Positions 1 to 10,693 of a stretch of 64,000 nucleotides of DNA are shown one piece after another. The stretch spans positions 1 through 64,000 of the forward strand of contig JADKIC010000013.1 in assembly GCA_016721435.1 (NCBI GenBank). The letters run 5' to 3'. This DNA is from Bacteroidota bacterium (GTDB lineage Bacteria; Bacteroidota; Bacteroidia; AKYH767-A; OLB10). Positions within the stretch are counted from its first letter, which is position 1, and the number at the start of each line of letters is the position of its first letter. A model generated the notes under the pieces. That model was not told the origin of the DNA. It did not search any database and worked only from the letters and a program-made list of their open reading frames with translations. A program made the position numbers and the translations under genes.

Positions 1-112
1 CTTCGCGCTCTTCAATGGAGCGTTCGAAGATGCGTTTCTCCAGCCAGCGGGAGAGCACATTCTCCGCGAGACCGGGCAGATTTAAAGATTTATACTCAGG
101 ATATTGCGACAT
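1..112 (-). CDS. ileS: Isoleucyl-tRNA synthetase, N-terminal fragment (runs off window)
   Basis: Only the first 37 codons are in the window; the gene continues past position 1. The peptide opens MSQYPEYKSLNLPGL and continues with ENVLSRWLEKRIFERSI. This is the usual N-terminus of bacteroidete isoleucyl-tRNA synthetase (class I), which charges tRNA-Ile with isoleucine in the cytoplasm; the HIGH and KMSKS motifs would lie outside. The ATG at 112 was chosen because a TAnnTTTG-type -7 element sits 16 nt upstream. Identification rests on family recall of the N-terminus only. Confidence 0.85.
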   Translation of the reverse strand, partial: MSQYPEYKSLNLPGLAENVLSRWLEKRIFERSIEERE

Positions 113-127
113 AGGATTTGAAGGGTG

Positions 128-135
128 CAAAGGTA
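128..135 (-). promoter_or_regulatory. -7 promoter element of ileS
   Basis: Read on the minus strand this is TACCTTTG, matching the Bacteroidota -7 consensus TAnnTTTG, 16 nt before the ileS ATG. No convincing -33 TTG is visible at the expected distance. Confidence 0.5.
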
Positions 136-317
136 GGGAATTCCTTGTGATAACCGATAGAAAACTACCCTACTCTGTACCAATTGGTTTCTTCAAAAAA
201 TCATTAGTTTTGAGGTATCATGCATTGGTGCTTCTTTAATTCTTTTTCTGCAAAACATCAACCTAAGGTTACATCTGAAAGTGAACACCTTGAAAATCTA
301 AAAACGATTGTCAATCC

Positions 318-1858
318 ATGAAACGAGGACTTTTCATTTTCTTGCTGCTGGTAAATTAATTTTCCGGAGCACAGTTTACAGACAGGTTCTGGGCTTTTGG
401 AGACAGTTCCGCTATTGATTTTAGTAATCTGAATAATCCCACACCTTCTACCAGTATATTACGTTCTCGTGGTTCTTGCGCGAGTATTTGTGATAGTGTT
501 GGAAATTTATTGTTTTATGCTGCTGACCCTAAAGTAAGTTTATGGCTATCTCCGGGAGGAAATCAACTGGGCTATGTTGTAAACAAAAATCATATTGAAA
601 TGGAAAGTGGAGATAGTATTAAAACAACACTATGGTACCAAGAAATGACTATCATACCTGACCCAGTTGATATCAATAAATTTTATTTATTTCATGTGGG
701 CGTTACATCTAATACTAATCCTGGATTTTATTACTCTAAAATTGATTTAAATTATAATTCGGGACTTGGAAAAGTGTTTCAAAAAACGCACAACTATCGT
801 CTCTTCCTTTGTCGATGAAATTGCTGTGTAAAACACGGCAATGGCAGAGACTGGTGGGTGATTGAAAACCTTGGGATATTCAACTATTTTATGATGAATT
901 TTATGTTTATTTAATTAGTCAAATGGAATAAGTGCACCAAATATTCAGAATATAGGAAGTAATTATGATGGAGGGGATTTACAAGAATGAAATTCAATAA
1001 ATCCGGCACAAAGTTGTTTCAAGCTACCCCGAATAGTTTTAGAGATGTTAGACTTTGATCGCTGCACAGGTTTGTTTTCTAATCCTGTCACCTTCAGGCA
1101 GCACCAAAGTACCCCCATTGTGAATTACTGGAGTCTTGCAATATCGCCCGATGAAAGTAAGTTGTATACTTCTGTTACTCCACTAAACGTAGCACCTCCC
1201 TATTTTTCTTATTTATTTCAATATGATTTAAACAGTGCTAATGTACTTGCATCAGAAGACACTTTAGCGCAATGGGAATTTACTAACAACGTTGGAGGTG
1301 TATTAGCGGGCATGCTCCAATTGGGTCCCGACAATAAAATTTATTTGAGTAATGGGTATGAATCCAACGACTGCGCTTTAATTATTTGTATTGTGACACT
1401 ACTTGGGTAACAGAAAATAAATATATCTCGGTAATAAATTCACCTGATAGCGTTGGGGCTGCTTGTAATTTCCAACCTTACAGTTTTTATTTAGGTGGAC
1501 ATCGTTGTTATTATGGTTTACCCAACAACCCTCACTACGAGCTGGGACCTGATAGTGGCAGCGTTTGCGATACGCTCACCGTAGGTCTAAATACCATACA
1601 TGGAACTCCGCCTAACTTACAGGTGTACTACGAAGCCGCCTGGCAAAGCATTTATTAATGCATCTACCTTAAAGGTAAAAACATCATTTTAGAAAAATGT
1701 ACGACGTGGCAGGCAAAAAAGAATATTCAGTGAAAAATCAACACTGCAAAGCAGCGATTATAGTCGTAGCCTGGAGATGAGTGGTTATGTAATGGACTGT
1801 ATATTATAGCATTATTACAGAGAAAGGAAGAGTGAGTAGGAAGATGGTGAAATATTAA
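318..1858 (+). pseudogene. Decayed T9SS-sorted secreted protein
   Basis: The ATG at 318 starts a signal peptide (MKRGLFIFLLLVN) that is interrupted by an in-frame TAA at 357. The same frame then reads on to 818. Further homologous pieces follow in other frames at about 1045-1410 and 1386-1658, including RCYYGLPNNPHYELGP followed by GSVCDTL, a signature of large bacteroidete secreted proteins with beta-propeller-like repeats. The end, in shifted frames up to KMVKY and the stop at 1856-1858, is a typical T9SS type A C-terminal sorting domain. The protein would have been exported by Sec and then attached or released by T9SS. An early stop plus several frameshifts suggests genuine decay, although the window also carries many probable sequencing indels. 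Confidence 0.7.
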
Positions 1859-1945
1859 TTTGAAAATGGATTAATTTGAGATTTGAAAATGGATTAATTT
1901 GAAGATTTGAAAATGGATTAATTTGAAGATTTGAAAATGGAATCT
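1857..1945. repeat. Short tandem array, TTTGAAAATGGATTAA family
   Basis: About four imperfect copies of a 21-24 bp unit built from TTTGAAAATGGATTAAT lie directly after the stop of the decayed gene. The same AT-rich family, with AAG in place of AAA, forms a larger array at 45660-45930 and occurs in reverse orientation at 46084-46126 and 47480-47517. It is therefore a dispersed family rather than a local slippage. Confidence 0.75.
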
Positions 1946-2286
1946 AACTTGACCTGCACATACTGGAATTGTTTAACACTTCCCTTCGCTGCAATTATTT
2001 TGACAATAACCTGGAGGTTACCGATTGACAATGCTGTACTCATGACGTAAGACGACGTAAGCCATACCACCGGAAGACTAATTACAGGATGACCTGCACA
2101 GGGCCATCCTGGTATTAATCGGTTTGATTGTGTTTGAAGTATAAAAAGATGGAAGATTATTCCGGATCGGACATCTTACAGGACGTCTATCCGGTGAACG
2201 AAAAATACAACCTTTCCTTGAGCGCACCGGTGTATTCAACACTACAGAAATGGATAATTAGGTTAACCGGGTCCTGCGCAAATTTC
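1946..2286. other. Gene-free stretch between two decayed genes
   Basis: No intact reading frame with recognisable homology is visible on either strand. Short open stretches hint at remnants of a repetitive adhesin-like gene but cannot be assigned. It looks like decayed coding DNA. Confidence 0.4.
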
Positions 2287-3215
2287 TTACTCTGCTTTTA
2301 TCAATGTACCACACCAATCGTTGATGGTGCTCCATCGTCAATGAACGTACGCTGAGTACACACAGTCCCCTGCGGAAATTGATTTACCGGAACTTCAAAT
2401 TGCGCGGCCTGCTCGCTGTTTTCGGGTACGAAGCTATACACTTGTTTACCGGTCATATCGGTAATGCTTACTTCCTGAACATCGTTGGTCCACTCTTCCG
2501 GCAATACAAGGTAAACGATTTCAGAGGCAGGATTCGGGAATAATTTTACCTCAGCAGTTGCCAGATCAGCAGTACGAAGCACGGCAGTGGTGAAAGGGAA
2601 CCATGCCGTCCAGGCGCTGTGAAGAAGGCCGCCACAGTTACTGCGTACTTTCGCTTTGTAGTTGGTAGCTGCAGATAATCCTGTTACATTGAAGGATGTT
2701 TGTGCTGTAGTCGTTGCAAACAAAAATGCGACAGGATTATTTTGTCCGTCTTCTACGCAAGCGATAATTCAATGCACCTGGAGCGGCAGTCCACGAAATA
2801 GTGGCAGAGGTTGCAGTGGTGGCTCCCGGCTGTCAATCCTGTTGGTACCGCACACTGTGTTTGTCCTGATCCGCTGGTGAAGAAATAATAGGGTGTCCAG
2901 GAAGACTTATCGCCATTGCAACGGGTACGCACCTTAAATTTATAATTGGTGGCAGTAGTGATTCCACTTAACGTATACGTATTGGTGGTAGCATTTGGCT
3001 TCAAAAAACGGAACCGGATTGGTGGCATTTTGTATTTCAAGATCATAACGAATCGCGCCGGGAACTGCATTCCAGTTTAACTGCATGGATGTCGCCGAAA
3101 CAACAGTGACATTTAATCCTCCGGGAACGCCACAATTTTGCGCATTGGTTGTGGAACTGATAAGGATACCTGCTACGAGTAAGGTAGCCCAGTAAATTTT
3201 GATAATTGTTTTCAT
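2287..3215 (-). pseudogene. Decayed fibronectin-III / T9SS-sorted secreted protein
   Basis: The ATG at 3215 gives a clear signal peptide (MKTIIKIYWATLLVAGILIS...NAQ) followed by a fibronectin type III-like module (LNVTVVSATSMQLNWNAVPG). The frame then shifts near 3000. A second module (TATNYKFKVRTRCNGDKSSW) continues, shifts near 2760, and a third frame carries ATNYKAKVRSNCGG and a T9SS type A sorting domain (VKLFPNPASEIVYLVLPEEW). A last shift near 2360 leads to the natural end, TLIKAE and the stop at 2287-2289. The reconstructed product is a roughly 300-residue secreted protein. With at least three shifts it is either a pseudogene or badly affected by sequence errors. It is oriented tail-to-tail with the preceding decayed gene. 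Confidence 0.7.
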
Positions 3216-3821
3216 ATAGTTTATGTTTTTAAATTGTTACACAAAGAGAACACCTATTCCATGTTAAAGTCAATTAAAAGAAATTGAAGAAGGCGAAATG
3301 TAGGTTTGAATGAGAAAATATAGATGTTGAAACATTCTTTAAATTTTGCTTTTACCGTATTGGGGTATGATTCTTTCAAAAACCTCCTTTGCATACTCAA
3401 ATCGTATATAATCAGAAAAACATCTCCTGCTTTCGACACGTTACTTGAAACGCTCTTTACCACAGTGGTAATGACTTAAATGTAATATTTATAGATGATT
3501 TTAGGTTGTCTCAGCGACGAAAACAGGTGGGATTCAAAATTGATTGATTAAATTCAACTTACTGCGCTTCTTTAAAACTACTCTGCGGCTCTGTGACTCT
3601 GCGAGAAACTTCTTCTGTTGTGTTCCTGATGGAAGTCGCGAGCAATATCGGAAAATACTGTTTTGAAACTTTTAGTAAATAAAGATCTCGTCTACATAAA
3701 AATTGCCGATTTTACCACTGAGGCACAAAGTTCACTAAGGTATCACGGAGGACTTTTCCTAAAACAATAAAAGATAATGCTTCCAAACATTCTTTATCAC
3801 GAACGGAATCTCAACTACATT
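3216..3821. other. Gene-free stretch with dispersed repeats
   Basis: No supported gene. The region holds a copy of the CTCTGCGGCTCTGTGACTCT-type repeat at about 3587-3612 and one of the ACCACTGAGGCACAAAG type at about 3713-3757. Both belong to families seen again at 26935, 54996, 60896 and 61350. Confidence 0.5.
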
Positions 3822-4709
3822 CTATTTAATTTCTACCTCATTTTTCCCGTCTACAGGATTGACTTTGCCGGAGCTTACAAAAACATTTAAAACTACACCG
3901 GCAATGACCAGCACGATGCCCAGTAATTCTACCAGCGGGTGTATTTCATCAAATAAAATCCAACCAAATAACAACGCATAAACAATTCCGAGATAATTTA
4001 AAATGGAAACTTTGGCAATACGCTCCAGTTGTAATGAACGCGTCAGATGTTCTTGTCCCAACTGTGTAAAAACACCCACGAGCAAGAGGTAGACCCAATC
4101 CATTCCTTCGGGCATTTGCCAGTCAAATACCGACACGATTCCTCCCGCTACTGCTCCTAATAACTGAAAATGCAGCACCACCACCAACGGATGTTCCCGC
4201 TCCCGCATGGTGCGCACCATATTATAGGCGAGCGCGGAGAAAATAGCGGAAATAATTCCCACCGCTAATAATTCCCAACTGATTTTTGTGTCAATTCCCT
4301 TGATCAGCAGAACACCACTGAATGAAAGCGCAAAATAAAACCATTGTACCGGTCTCACTTTTTCTTTCAATAAAAATATAGCGAAGATGGCCGTAAAGAC
4401 AGGTGATAAATATTGAATGGCGACTGCTGTACCCAACGGCATATGTTGTAGCGTAAAAAAAAAAGTAAACAAAGCAATCGTCCCAAATGTCCCGCGCAGG
4501 AATAATAACAATCTGTTACTACCTATCCAATCTACTTTCGCACGGTAAAGACTTATAAATCCAATCACGGTGGCGATGCCGCACCTGAAAAACACCAGTT
4601 CCATAGTAGGTAAGTGGGCCAACAATTTAACAAAAGCATTCATGAGTGCAAACCAAAAGGTAGCATAGAGCATATGCTTTACACCGGAAGACATCAAGGA
4701 ACTTTTCAT
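3822..4709 (-). CDS. EamA-family DMT superfamily permease
   Basis: A 295-residue integral membrane protein with about ten hydrophobic segments arranged as two EamA repeats (roughly residues 10-140 and 150-285). Motifs typical of the drug/metabolite transporter superfamily include FFRCGIATVIGF in helix 2, LGTAVAIQYLSPVFTAI in the first repeat and ILNYLGIVYALLFGWILFDE in the second. The family moves metabolites, amino acids or drugs across the inner membrane; the substrate cannot be read from sequence. The C-terminus is a short charged tail. The gene stands alone, with decayed DNA on one side and a FISUMP protein on the other. Length and topology are complete. Confidence 0.85.
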   Translation of the reverse strand: MKSSLMSSGVKHMLYATFWFALMNAFVKLLAHLPTMELVFFRCGIATVIGFISLYRAKVDWIGSNRLLLFLRGTFGTIALFTFFFTLQHMPLGTAVAIQYLSPVFTAIFAIFLLKEKVRPVQWFYFALSFSGVLLIKGIDTKISWELLAVGIISAIFSALAYNMVRTMREREHPLVVVLHFQLLGAVAGGIVSVFDWQMPEGMDWVYLLLVGVFTQLGQEHLTRSLQLERIAKVSILNYLGIVYALLFGWILFDEIHPLVELLGIVLVIAGVVLNVFVSSGKVNPVDGKNEVEIK

Positions 4710-4838
4710 TAAAATGAATTAGCGTTTTTGGTCAAGAGTTTAAACTTTACGCCGTCATTCATACAGCTCCTGCCATCCGGTTTCAAAATGTCTAAAGCCG
4801 CTCTATGCAAGCAGCCGCAATTCAAATAAGCACTTGCA

Positions 4839-5405
4839 TTAATCTTTAACATACCGCACTGAAAATGCATTCGCTCTCCGGTAATATATATTGGTGATCA
4901 CCGGACTATTGGCAGAAAACATACGGGCGTAGGCGGTTTGCTCTCCTTTTACAGTGGAGGTCCAGTAAAAACCCTGTTCACCTTTTCTTCCGAAAAGATC
5001 ACTCGCACTGTTGGCACTTCGGTAACCCGGCAAGGTGAGTTCCATTCCCGACTTCCCTCCCTTCATGAGCGCTATTCCAGCGAGCGAATCTCCTCCATAA
5101 TGATCGATCAATGCCTGCCATTCTTCGTCTGTAGGGAGATGCCATCCTTTCGGACAAACGGCCATCGCGCTGCTAAAAAAATACAACCGCCCCTGCTCCT
5201 TGTTGGCAACAGAATCCCGTTCGTACCAAAAACTATTGGGAGCAGGAATACTTATATTCTTCTTCATCCATACCTGATCTCCAATGCGAACAGTGTCGGT
5301 GGGCAGCATCTTCCAGTCGCCGAGTGCCGACGGACCGGAATAGATGAAGCTGACGGAACAAAGCAACAACAAGACAAAGAGTTTTAATCGGGACAGTGTT
5401 TTCAT
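4839..5405 (-). CDS. Secreted FISUMP-domain protein
   Basis: 188 residues with an N-terminal signal peptide (about 1-24). The rest matches the Fibrobacter succinogenes major paralogous (FISUMP) domain: VRIGDQVWMKKNISIP, then CPKGWHLPTDEEWQALIDHYGG, ELTLPGYRSANSASDLFG, GFYWTSTV and a C-terminal SVRYVKD. Such domains occur in exported bacteroidete proteins of unknown function; the fold resembles formylglycine-generating-enzyme/C-type lectin proteins. No catalytic function can be assigned. It is followed on the same strand by a small lipoprotein gene, but gap and order do not prove an operon. Confidence 0.75.
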   Translation of the reverse strand: MKTLSRLKLFVLLLLCSVSFIYSGPSALGDWKMLPTDTVRIGDQVWMKKNISIPAPNSFWYERDSVANKEQGRLYFFSSAMAVCPKGWHLPTDEEWQALIDHYGGDSLAGIALMKGGKSGMELTLPGYRSANSASDLFGRKGEQGFYWTSTVKGEQTAYARMFSANSPVITNIYYRRANAFSVRYVKD

Positions 5406-5445
5406 TTCAATTAATTTCTATTTTAGTTTTACTAATCGCACTGCA

Positions 5446-5886
5446 CTATTCGAGAATAATTTTACTATCGGTATCAATATTTGTTCTGGGATCAAATCTG
5501 AATTCTACAAATCCGGCTTCCTCTTTTTTCTTGTCGACAGGCACTTTCACCCTGCCCATCTCCGCACCTTTTTTATCGAATGCCTTTGCTGTAATCATTC
5601 CATTAAAGTCGGTATTGAAAATCATGTACACGGTTAAGATATTATCATGACCACTGGAATCATTGAGGCTGACTTTTCCCAGCGAAATTCCGGCAGCCTG
5701 AAGCGGTGCACTCAATTCCATTTTCACTTCAAACGCCCGTTCTACTCCGCTGCTGATACCGGAGGCAAACTCACCTACGGTCTGCCCTGCCACATCGCCG
5801 GCCTGATTAATTTTTTCTTTGACATCGCCCGAGGAACAGGCGGAGACAAGCAATACAAGGAGAAAGAATACAGGCAGAATTTTCAT
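5446..5886 (-). CDS. Small lipoprotein, function unknown
   Basis: 146 residues starting MKILPVFFLLVLLVSACSS. The LVSAC lipobox at residues 13-17 predicts lipidation and outer- or inner-membrane anchoring. A short amphipathic stretch (about 25-50, EKINQAGDVAGQTVGEFASG) is followed by a beta-rich domain ending FRFDPRTNIDTDSKIILE. I do not recognise a named family. The phrase TAKAFDKKGAEMGRVKV suggests an immunoglobulin-like or LEA-type beta domain, but this is only a guess. It lies 40 bp upstream, in transcription order, of the FISUMP gene and may be co-transcribed with it. Confidence 0.65.
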   Translation of the reverse strand: MKILPVFFLLVLLVSACSSGDVKEKINQAGDVAGQTVGEFASGISSGVERAFEVKMELSAPLQAAGISLGKVSLNDSSGHDNILTVYMIFNTDFNGMITAKAFDKKGAEMGRVKVPVDKKKEEAGFVEFRFDPRTNIDTDSKIILE

Positions 5887-5959
5887 AGCAGATTTCTTCC
5901 CCGAAATTATGCATTTGACATCAACCGTCGGTAAAGAAAATTTTAATTATGTTTGAAAA

Positions 5960-6877
5960 ATGCAATTCCGATTATTCATCGTTGCGCTATGCTTCCTTTC
6001 GGCTTCTCTAAAAGCCCAGCCTGTTTTTGATGTGTTTCAGTTTCAATATCAGTATTCTAACCCTACTACGCTGTTAAATAAACCAGAAGGTCGGGATGCA
6101 GTTTTGAATTTTTTTCAGAGCCAGTTGAATCTGCCTGTAAAAATAAGCCCGCGTGATGTGTTGGTGTTGAATCCATCTTATGAACGAAGAAGAATTAATA
6201 CAGGCAGCAATAACTTACTATCGCCTCACGGACCTACCTATAAAGAACTGGACTTTCAATCCTTGTCATTTACTGTTTCGCATCAGCATACTTTCAGCGA
6301 TACAACCGCACAGCTACTCGCAGCTGCAGCAATACGACATTATGCCGACATCCGGCTTTCTCCGTCAGAGCATACGCTTACGCCGGCGTTCGCACTGCTG
6401 TATTCGAAAAGAACAAGTCAGCGCTTTGCCTGGAAACTGGGAGCCTATTACAGCAAGGAGTTTTTCGGAAATCTTTGGCTGCCTCTTGTGGGATTCGATT
6501 GGAAAATCTCAAACCGCCTATGGTGTTGGGGAATACTTCCGCGCTATGCAGTGATGGATTACACCATTACACCTTATTGGCATTCCTGCATCAATTATAA
6601 AGGGGTCACCGATTCTTATCGCCTCCCGGAGGAGGATTGGTTTTCCATTGTGGAAGGTCAGTTGAGATGGTCCAATGATTTTTATATTCCGCGAACAGGA
6701 TTGATGATGACAGTGGATGTGGGACATAGCATCGCCCGAAAATTTACAGCCTATGAGGCAACACGGTTTTCAAAAGATAAGTCCAAAGAAATAGATGGAT
6801 TCATTCTTCGTGCGGCAATAGTCTGGAGAGTGGTGTTGAATAAAAGTTTCTCCACTCCTGCTTCAACAGTACATTGA
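5960..6877 (+). CDS. Outer-membrane beta-barrel protein (DUF6268-like)
   Basis: 305 residues with a signal peptide ending in AQP (about residues 1-19). The mature part alternates hydrophobic and polar residues with many aromatic strand ends (FAWKLGAYYSKEFFG, LWCWGILPRYAVMDY, LMMTVDVGHSIARKF), as expected for a barrel of about 10-12 strands. The conserved N-terminal half resembles DUF6268 outer-membrane proteins of Bacteroidota; this assignment is from memory of the family and is tentative. A TATGTTTG -7 element at 5948-5955 ends only 4 nt before the ATG, so the transcript would be nearly leaderless. Function unknown. Confidence 0.65.
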   Translation: MQFRLFIVALCFLSASLKAQPVFDVFQFQYQYSNPTTLLNKPEGRDAVLNFFQSQLNLPVKISPRDVLVLNPSYERRRINTGSNNLLSPHGPTYKELDFQSLSFTVSHQHTFSDTTAQLLAAAAIRHYADIRLSPSEHTLTPAFALLYSKRTSQRFAWKLGAYYSKEFFGNLWLPLVGFDWKISNRLWCWGILPRYAVMDYTITPYWHSCINYKGVTDSYRLPEEDWFSIVEGQLRWSNDFYIPRTGLMMTVDVGHSIARKFTAYEATRFSKDKSKEIDGFILRAAIVWRVVLNKSFSTPASTVH

Positions 6878-6893
6878 GTACAGTGAGATAATT

Positions 6894-8623
6894 TTAAGAG
6901 GCGAGCACTTCCTGCTTTAGAAATTTTAAATCTTTAATATTCAACTGAAGTGTGGTGCGTCCATTGAACGTATTTTCTTCCACGTGATAGACCACATCAA
7001 AACATTCCTGCGTCTCTACTTTTGGATGATGATGACCTAACTGGAAGGCGATACCGTCAAACATCCCTTTATGCATTTCCTCTTGCGTCAGGCTTAGCTT
7101 CAGGTGATTGTTCCCCACGACTCTGCCACGCCCGTTGTCACGCACACCGCTGGTTCTGAAAATAGGAGCCATATTACCCGGACCGAAAGGGGCGAACTGC
7201 TTAAGAATTTTATAAAAGGAAGGTGTAATATCGTTAAGGTTCAACTCGGCATCAATTTCAATTTCGCGGGTCAGCATACGGTCTTCAATCGTGGCTTGAA
7301 CAATCTCCTCAAATCGCCGGCTAAACTCCTCCACATTTTCTTCCTTCATGGTGGAGTCCTGCCGCGTACATATGCCCGCCAAATTGTTCGAGTAAATCAC
7401 TGCAACTTTCAACAGCATTGTACACATCAAAATCCTTTACAGAGCGCGCGGAACCGGATACATGTCCATTACTTTTTGTAAGTACAATGGTGGGACGGTA
7501 ATACTTATCCGTTAGACGAGAAGCTACAATACCAATCACTCCCTTATGCCATTCCGGATGATACACCACTGTCGATTTCCTGTTGATGAAGCTTTCATCG
7601 TTCTCAATCTGTTGTAAAGCCTGATCGGTTATTAATGCATCGAGACTTTTGCGTGTGGTATTTTGTTCATTGATATCATCGCCAAGAAAATTGGCCAAAT
7701 CTTCTTTCTTCTGAATCAATAATTCCACTGCTTTTACGCCATGTTCTATTCGTCCGGCGGCGTTGATGCGCGGGGCAATGGTAAAAACAATTTCATTGAT
7801 GGTTAAATCCTTTCTTGATTCCTCCCAGTTCAAGAATCGCTTTTATTCCGGGACGCGGTTCTTTATTAATTTTCTGCAATCCGAAGAAAGCAAGTATGCG
7901 ATTTTCCCCGGTGATAGGAACAATATCGGCGGCGATGCTGATGGCCACCAAATCCAGAAACTGCTCCAGTTGTACAAAGGGCACATGATTCAATTGCGCA
8001 AAAGCCTGAATAAGTTTAAATCCTATACCGCAACCTGAAAGTTCCTTGTAGGGATAATCACAATCATTTCGCTTGGGATCGAGCACAGCAACAGCATCCG
8101 GCAATTCAACACCCGGACGATGGTGATCACAGATGATAAAATCTATTCCAAGCTCCTTGGCATAGGCTACTTTATCAATACTCTTAATGCCACAATCCAA
8201 AGCAATGATCAGTGAATATTTATTTTCTTTCGCCCAATCTATTCCCTGTCTGGAGATGCCATACCCTTCTTTATAACGGTCAGGGATATAGTAAAACACA
8301 TTTCCGGAATATCCTTTCAGAAAGGTATAAACTAACGAGACGGCTGTTGTGCCGTCTACATCATAATCACCATAAATTAAAATATGCTCCTTACTTGCCA
8401 GTGCCTCTCCTATTCTTGCTATGGCTTTGTCCATGTCCTTCATTAAAAAAGGATCATGGAGATCTTCCAAAGAAGGTCTGAAAAATCGTTTTGCTTCATC
8501 GTAGGTCGTGATGCCTCTTTGCACCATTAAATTGACGAGGATCTTATTGATACGCAATTCAGCCGCCAAACGGTTGACTACATCAGTATCACCTTGAGTC
8601 TTCAAAACCCATCTTTTATCCAT
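6894..8623 (-). CDS. recJ: Single-strand DNA exonuclease RecJ (two frameshifts)
   Basis: RecJ degrades single-stranded DNA 5'-3' in recombination and mismatch repair. The first frame (8623 to about 7815) carries the DHH core: LIYGDYDVDGTTAVS, ALDCGIKSIDK and ICDHHRPG. The second (about 7815 to 7360) has APRINAAGRI and the DHHA1 region (VVYHPEWHKGVIGIVASRL, GHVSGSARS, LEQFGGHMYAAGL). The third carries the C-terminal OB-like domain (FAPFGPGNMAPIF). Joining the frames gives about 576 residues, the normal length. At about 7815 an extra G follows AAGAAA; at about 7360 an extra C occurs in GGACTCC. With all motifs intact, sequencing error is more likely than loss of function. Confidence 0.85.
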
Positions 8624-8787
8624 TTGGTCGGCTGTTAAAAAATCTAAACAAATATATAGTCACTTGAGGGCGACTACACAGCAATTTACGTAAGTTATTG
8701 ACAAGAAAGGGTGGAATGATAAAATTCTTAAGGAAAAAAACGGAAAAGCCAAATAATCAACAGAATAGCTAAACTGAAAGCTTCCGG

Positions 8788-9842
8788 TTATGCCTTTTCA
8801 AGACCCTCCCGGAGGATCTTCCGGAGGTCAGGACGCAGGCGGGAACGGTAAACCGACAAGGTATCCTGCTTGATCTTACCTTTTCGGAGGCGGCGTTGTT
8901 CTTCTATGGGGAGATGAAAAATTTCCTGACAGGCAGGCGTACAGCAGTTATCAAATTTTTCACCGCAGGAAGTACATTGTATAAAAAGAAGATGGCAATC
9001 ATCATTGGCACAATTCACATGATCATCACAGGGCGCTCCGCATTGATGGCATTCGCTGATGATATCTTCGGTAATGCGCTCTCCCAATCGCTCATCGAAA
9101 ACGAAATTCTTCCCAATGAATTTAGGTGTCAGTCCCTGTTCTTTCACTTCTCTTGCATATTGAATAATGCCTCCATGCAATTGATTCACGTCACTGAAAC
9201 CATGATGACGGAACCAGGCGCTGGCTTTCTCACAACGGATTCCACCGGTACAATAGAGTAAAATTTTATTCTCCTTTTTATCAGCCACCATCTCCACACT
9301 CTTCTCCAACTCCTCACGGAAAGTATCCACTTCCGGACAAATGGCTCCTTCAAAATGACCCACTTCACTTTCATAATGATTGCGCATATCAATCACGATG
9401 GTACCCGGTTGTTCCAGTGCTGGTTGAATTCTTTTGCATTGAGGTGCTTTCCTACATTGGTAACATCAAAGGCATCATCATCCAATCCGTCTGCGACAAT
9501 CTTTCTCTTCTGTCGGACTATTAATTTGATAAACGATTTCCCATCGTCTTCAACTGCAATTTTCAAGGGCATATTGACCAAATGCGGGTCTTCGTTCAGG
9601 AGTGATTTAAAAGCATCAAAATGATGTTCCGGAACATTGATCTGCGCATTCACCCCTTCACGGGCGATGTAAATACGCCCTAAAATACCTAAACGCTCCA
9701 TTCTCAGGTATAAATCGTCACGATAAAGCGCAGGATCTTCAATGATCACATACCTGTAAAAAGACAAAGTAACACGTTTAAAGTCCTCGTTTTCAAGACG
9801 TTGACGCAAAGTCGCTTTGTCGTATTTATTGTGAAGAATCAT
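8788..9842 (-). CDS. trhO: tRNA uridine(34) hydroxylase TrhO, rhodanese family (one frameshift)
   Basis: TrhO (YceA family) makes 5-hydroxyuridine at wobble position 34 of tRNAs in an oxygen-dependent reaction. The N-terminal acylphosphatase-like part (TLRQRLENEDFKRVTLSFYR, then GRIYIAREGVNAQINVP) lies in the frame from 9842. The rhodanese domain with the active-site loop YCTGGIRCEKAS and the Cys-rich C-terminus (ECHQCGAPCDDHVNC, then QCTSCGEKFDNCCTP) is in the next frame. They join near 9415 inside FNQ..LEQPGTIVIDMRNHYES, where one base, probably a G, is missing. The reconstructed length is about 351 residues. The ATG at 9842 was preferred over an in-frame one at 9884 because family members begin here. 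Confidence 0.85.
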
Positions 9843-9956
9843 GGGAGGCAAAGATACACCGACTGGCCTATTGAATGCAAACAAGAAACTGGAAATTGAG
9901 AAAAATCAGCTATCGACAAATCTATCCGTTCAACTGTATCAAACTTCTCCCCCTGA

Positions 9957-10611
9957 TCAAATGTACTTTGAAGCTTCCTTCACGCTAAGGGGTGACAATT
10001 GCTGTTTTTCTAGAAAGGACTTACCGCAGCCGGGTTTGATTTACTGTACTGACGCAAGGCCCAACCAATGGCTTTACGGATAAAAAACTCCTTCTCTTTT
10101 GCATAGCGTGAACAGAGTTGAAACAAGAGCTTTTCATCGGTATTCTTTCCATACTTCAACTGAAAAATGATTGCCGTGCGGTGCAGCCAGAAGTTGTCAG
10201 TCGCCGTCCACTTTTTAATGGTCGGTTTCAATTCGGATAACGGCGAAACAATTCTCCAATGAGTTGACGCCAAAATCGACGGTATCCCACCAGGATTTAT
10301 CAGTGACCATGTGCTCAAAACGGGGAGTGTTCAGGTTGAAGTAGCTCTTCATTCTGCAGAAAACCATAGCCATATACTGAAATTCTCTGTAAGGAAGTTT
10401 CCACATTTGCTGAACGATAAGCATCCATTCCTTATCAGGAATCGATCTGAATTCAGATGTAAATTTTTTCAGGACGATTTCTCTAAACGGTTTCTTCACC
10501 CCTAAAAATTCAAACTGATCCCGCATATAGGCTTTCATACCGATTGCTGTTTCTTCGTCACTGAAACGATGCATTTCCTCTTCAACTGACTGTACAAATG
10601 GATGCTTTCAT
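9957..10611 (-). CDS. AlkD-like DNA alkylation repair protein (three frameshifts)
   Basis: A HEAT-repeat DNA glycosylase-like protein of the AlkC/AlkD group, about 218 residues when the frames are joined. MRDQFEFLGVKKPFREIV, REFQYMAMVF, DKSWWDTVDFGVNSL, DNFWLHRTAIIFQLKYG and FFIRKAIGWALRQYSK are the diagnostic helices; the SWWDTVD motif and the WLHR and RKAIGWALR helices line the DNA-binding cleft. The likely ATG is at 10611 (MKHPFVQSVEEE) and needs removal of one A. Another shift lies near 10240 and a third near 10025, after which the tail reads SPLSVKEASKYI and stops at 9957. All three are one-base events, so the gene may be intact in the organism. Confidence 0.7.
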
Positions 10612-10693
10612 GCGGTAAAAATACCAATAGGATTAAACTTTCATAAAAAAGCAGATCATCGTCCAAAAACTGACAACTATCATTACAAGCGAC

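Noticed and set aside
3254..3463. 69-codon minus-strand reading frame
   Set aside because: No signal, motif or neighbour support; AT-rich region with dispersed repeats.
6894..8623. recJ as two programmed frameshifts (recoding)
   Set aside because: No slippery heptamer or stimulator at the breaks; one-base doublings and the same type of lesion in many unrelated genes fit errors better.
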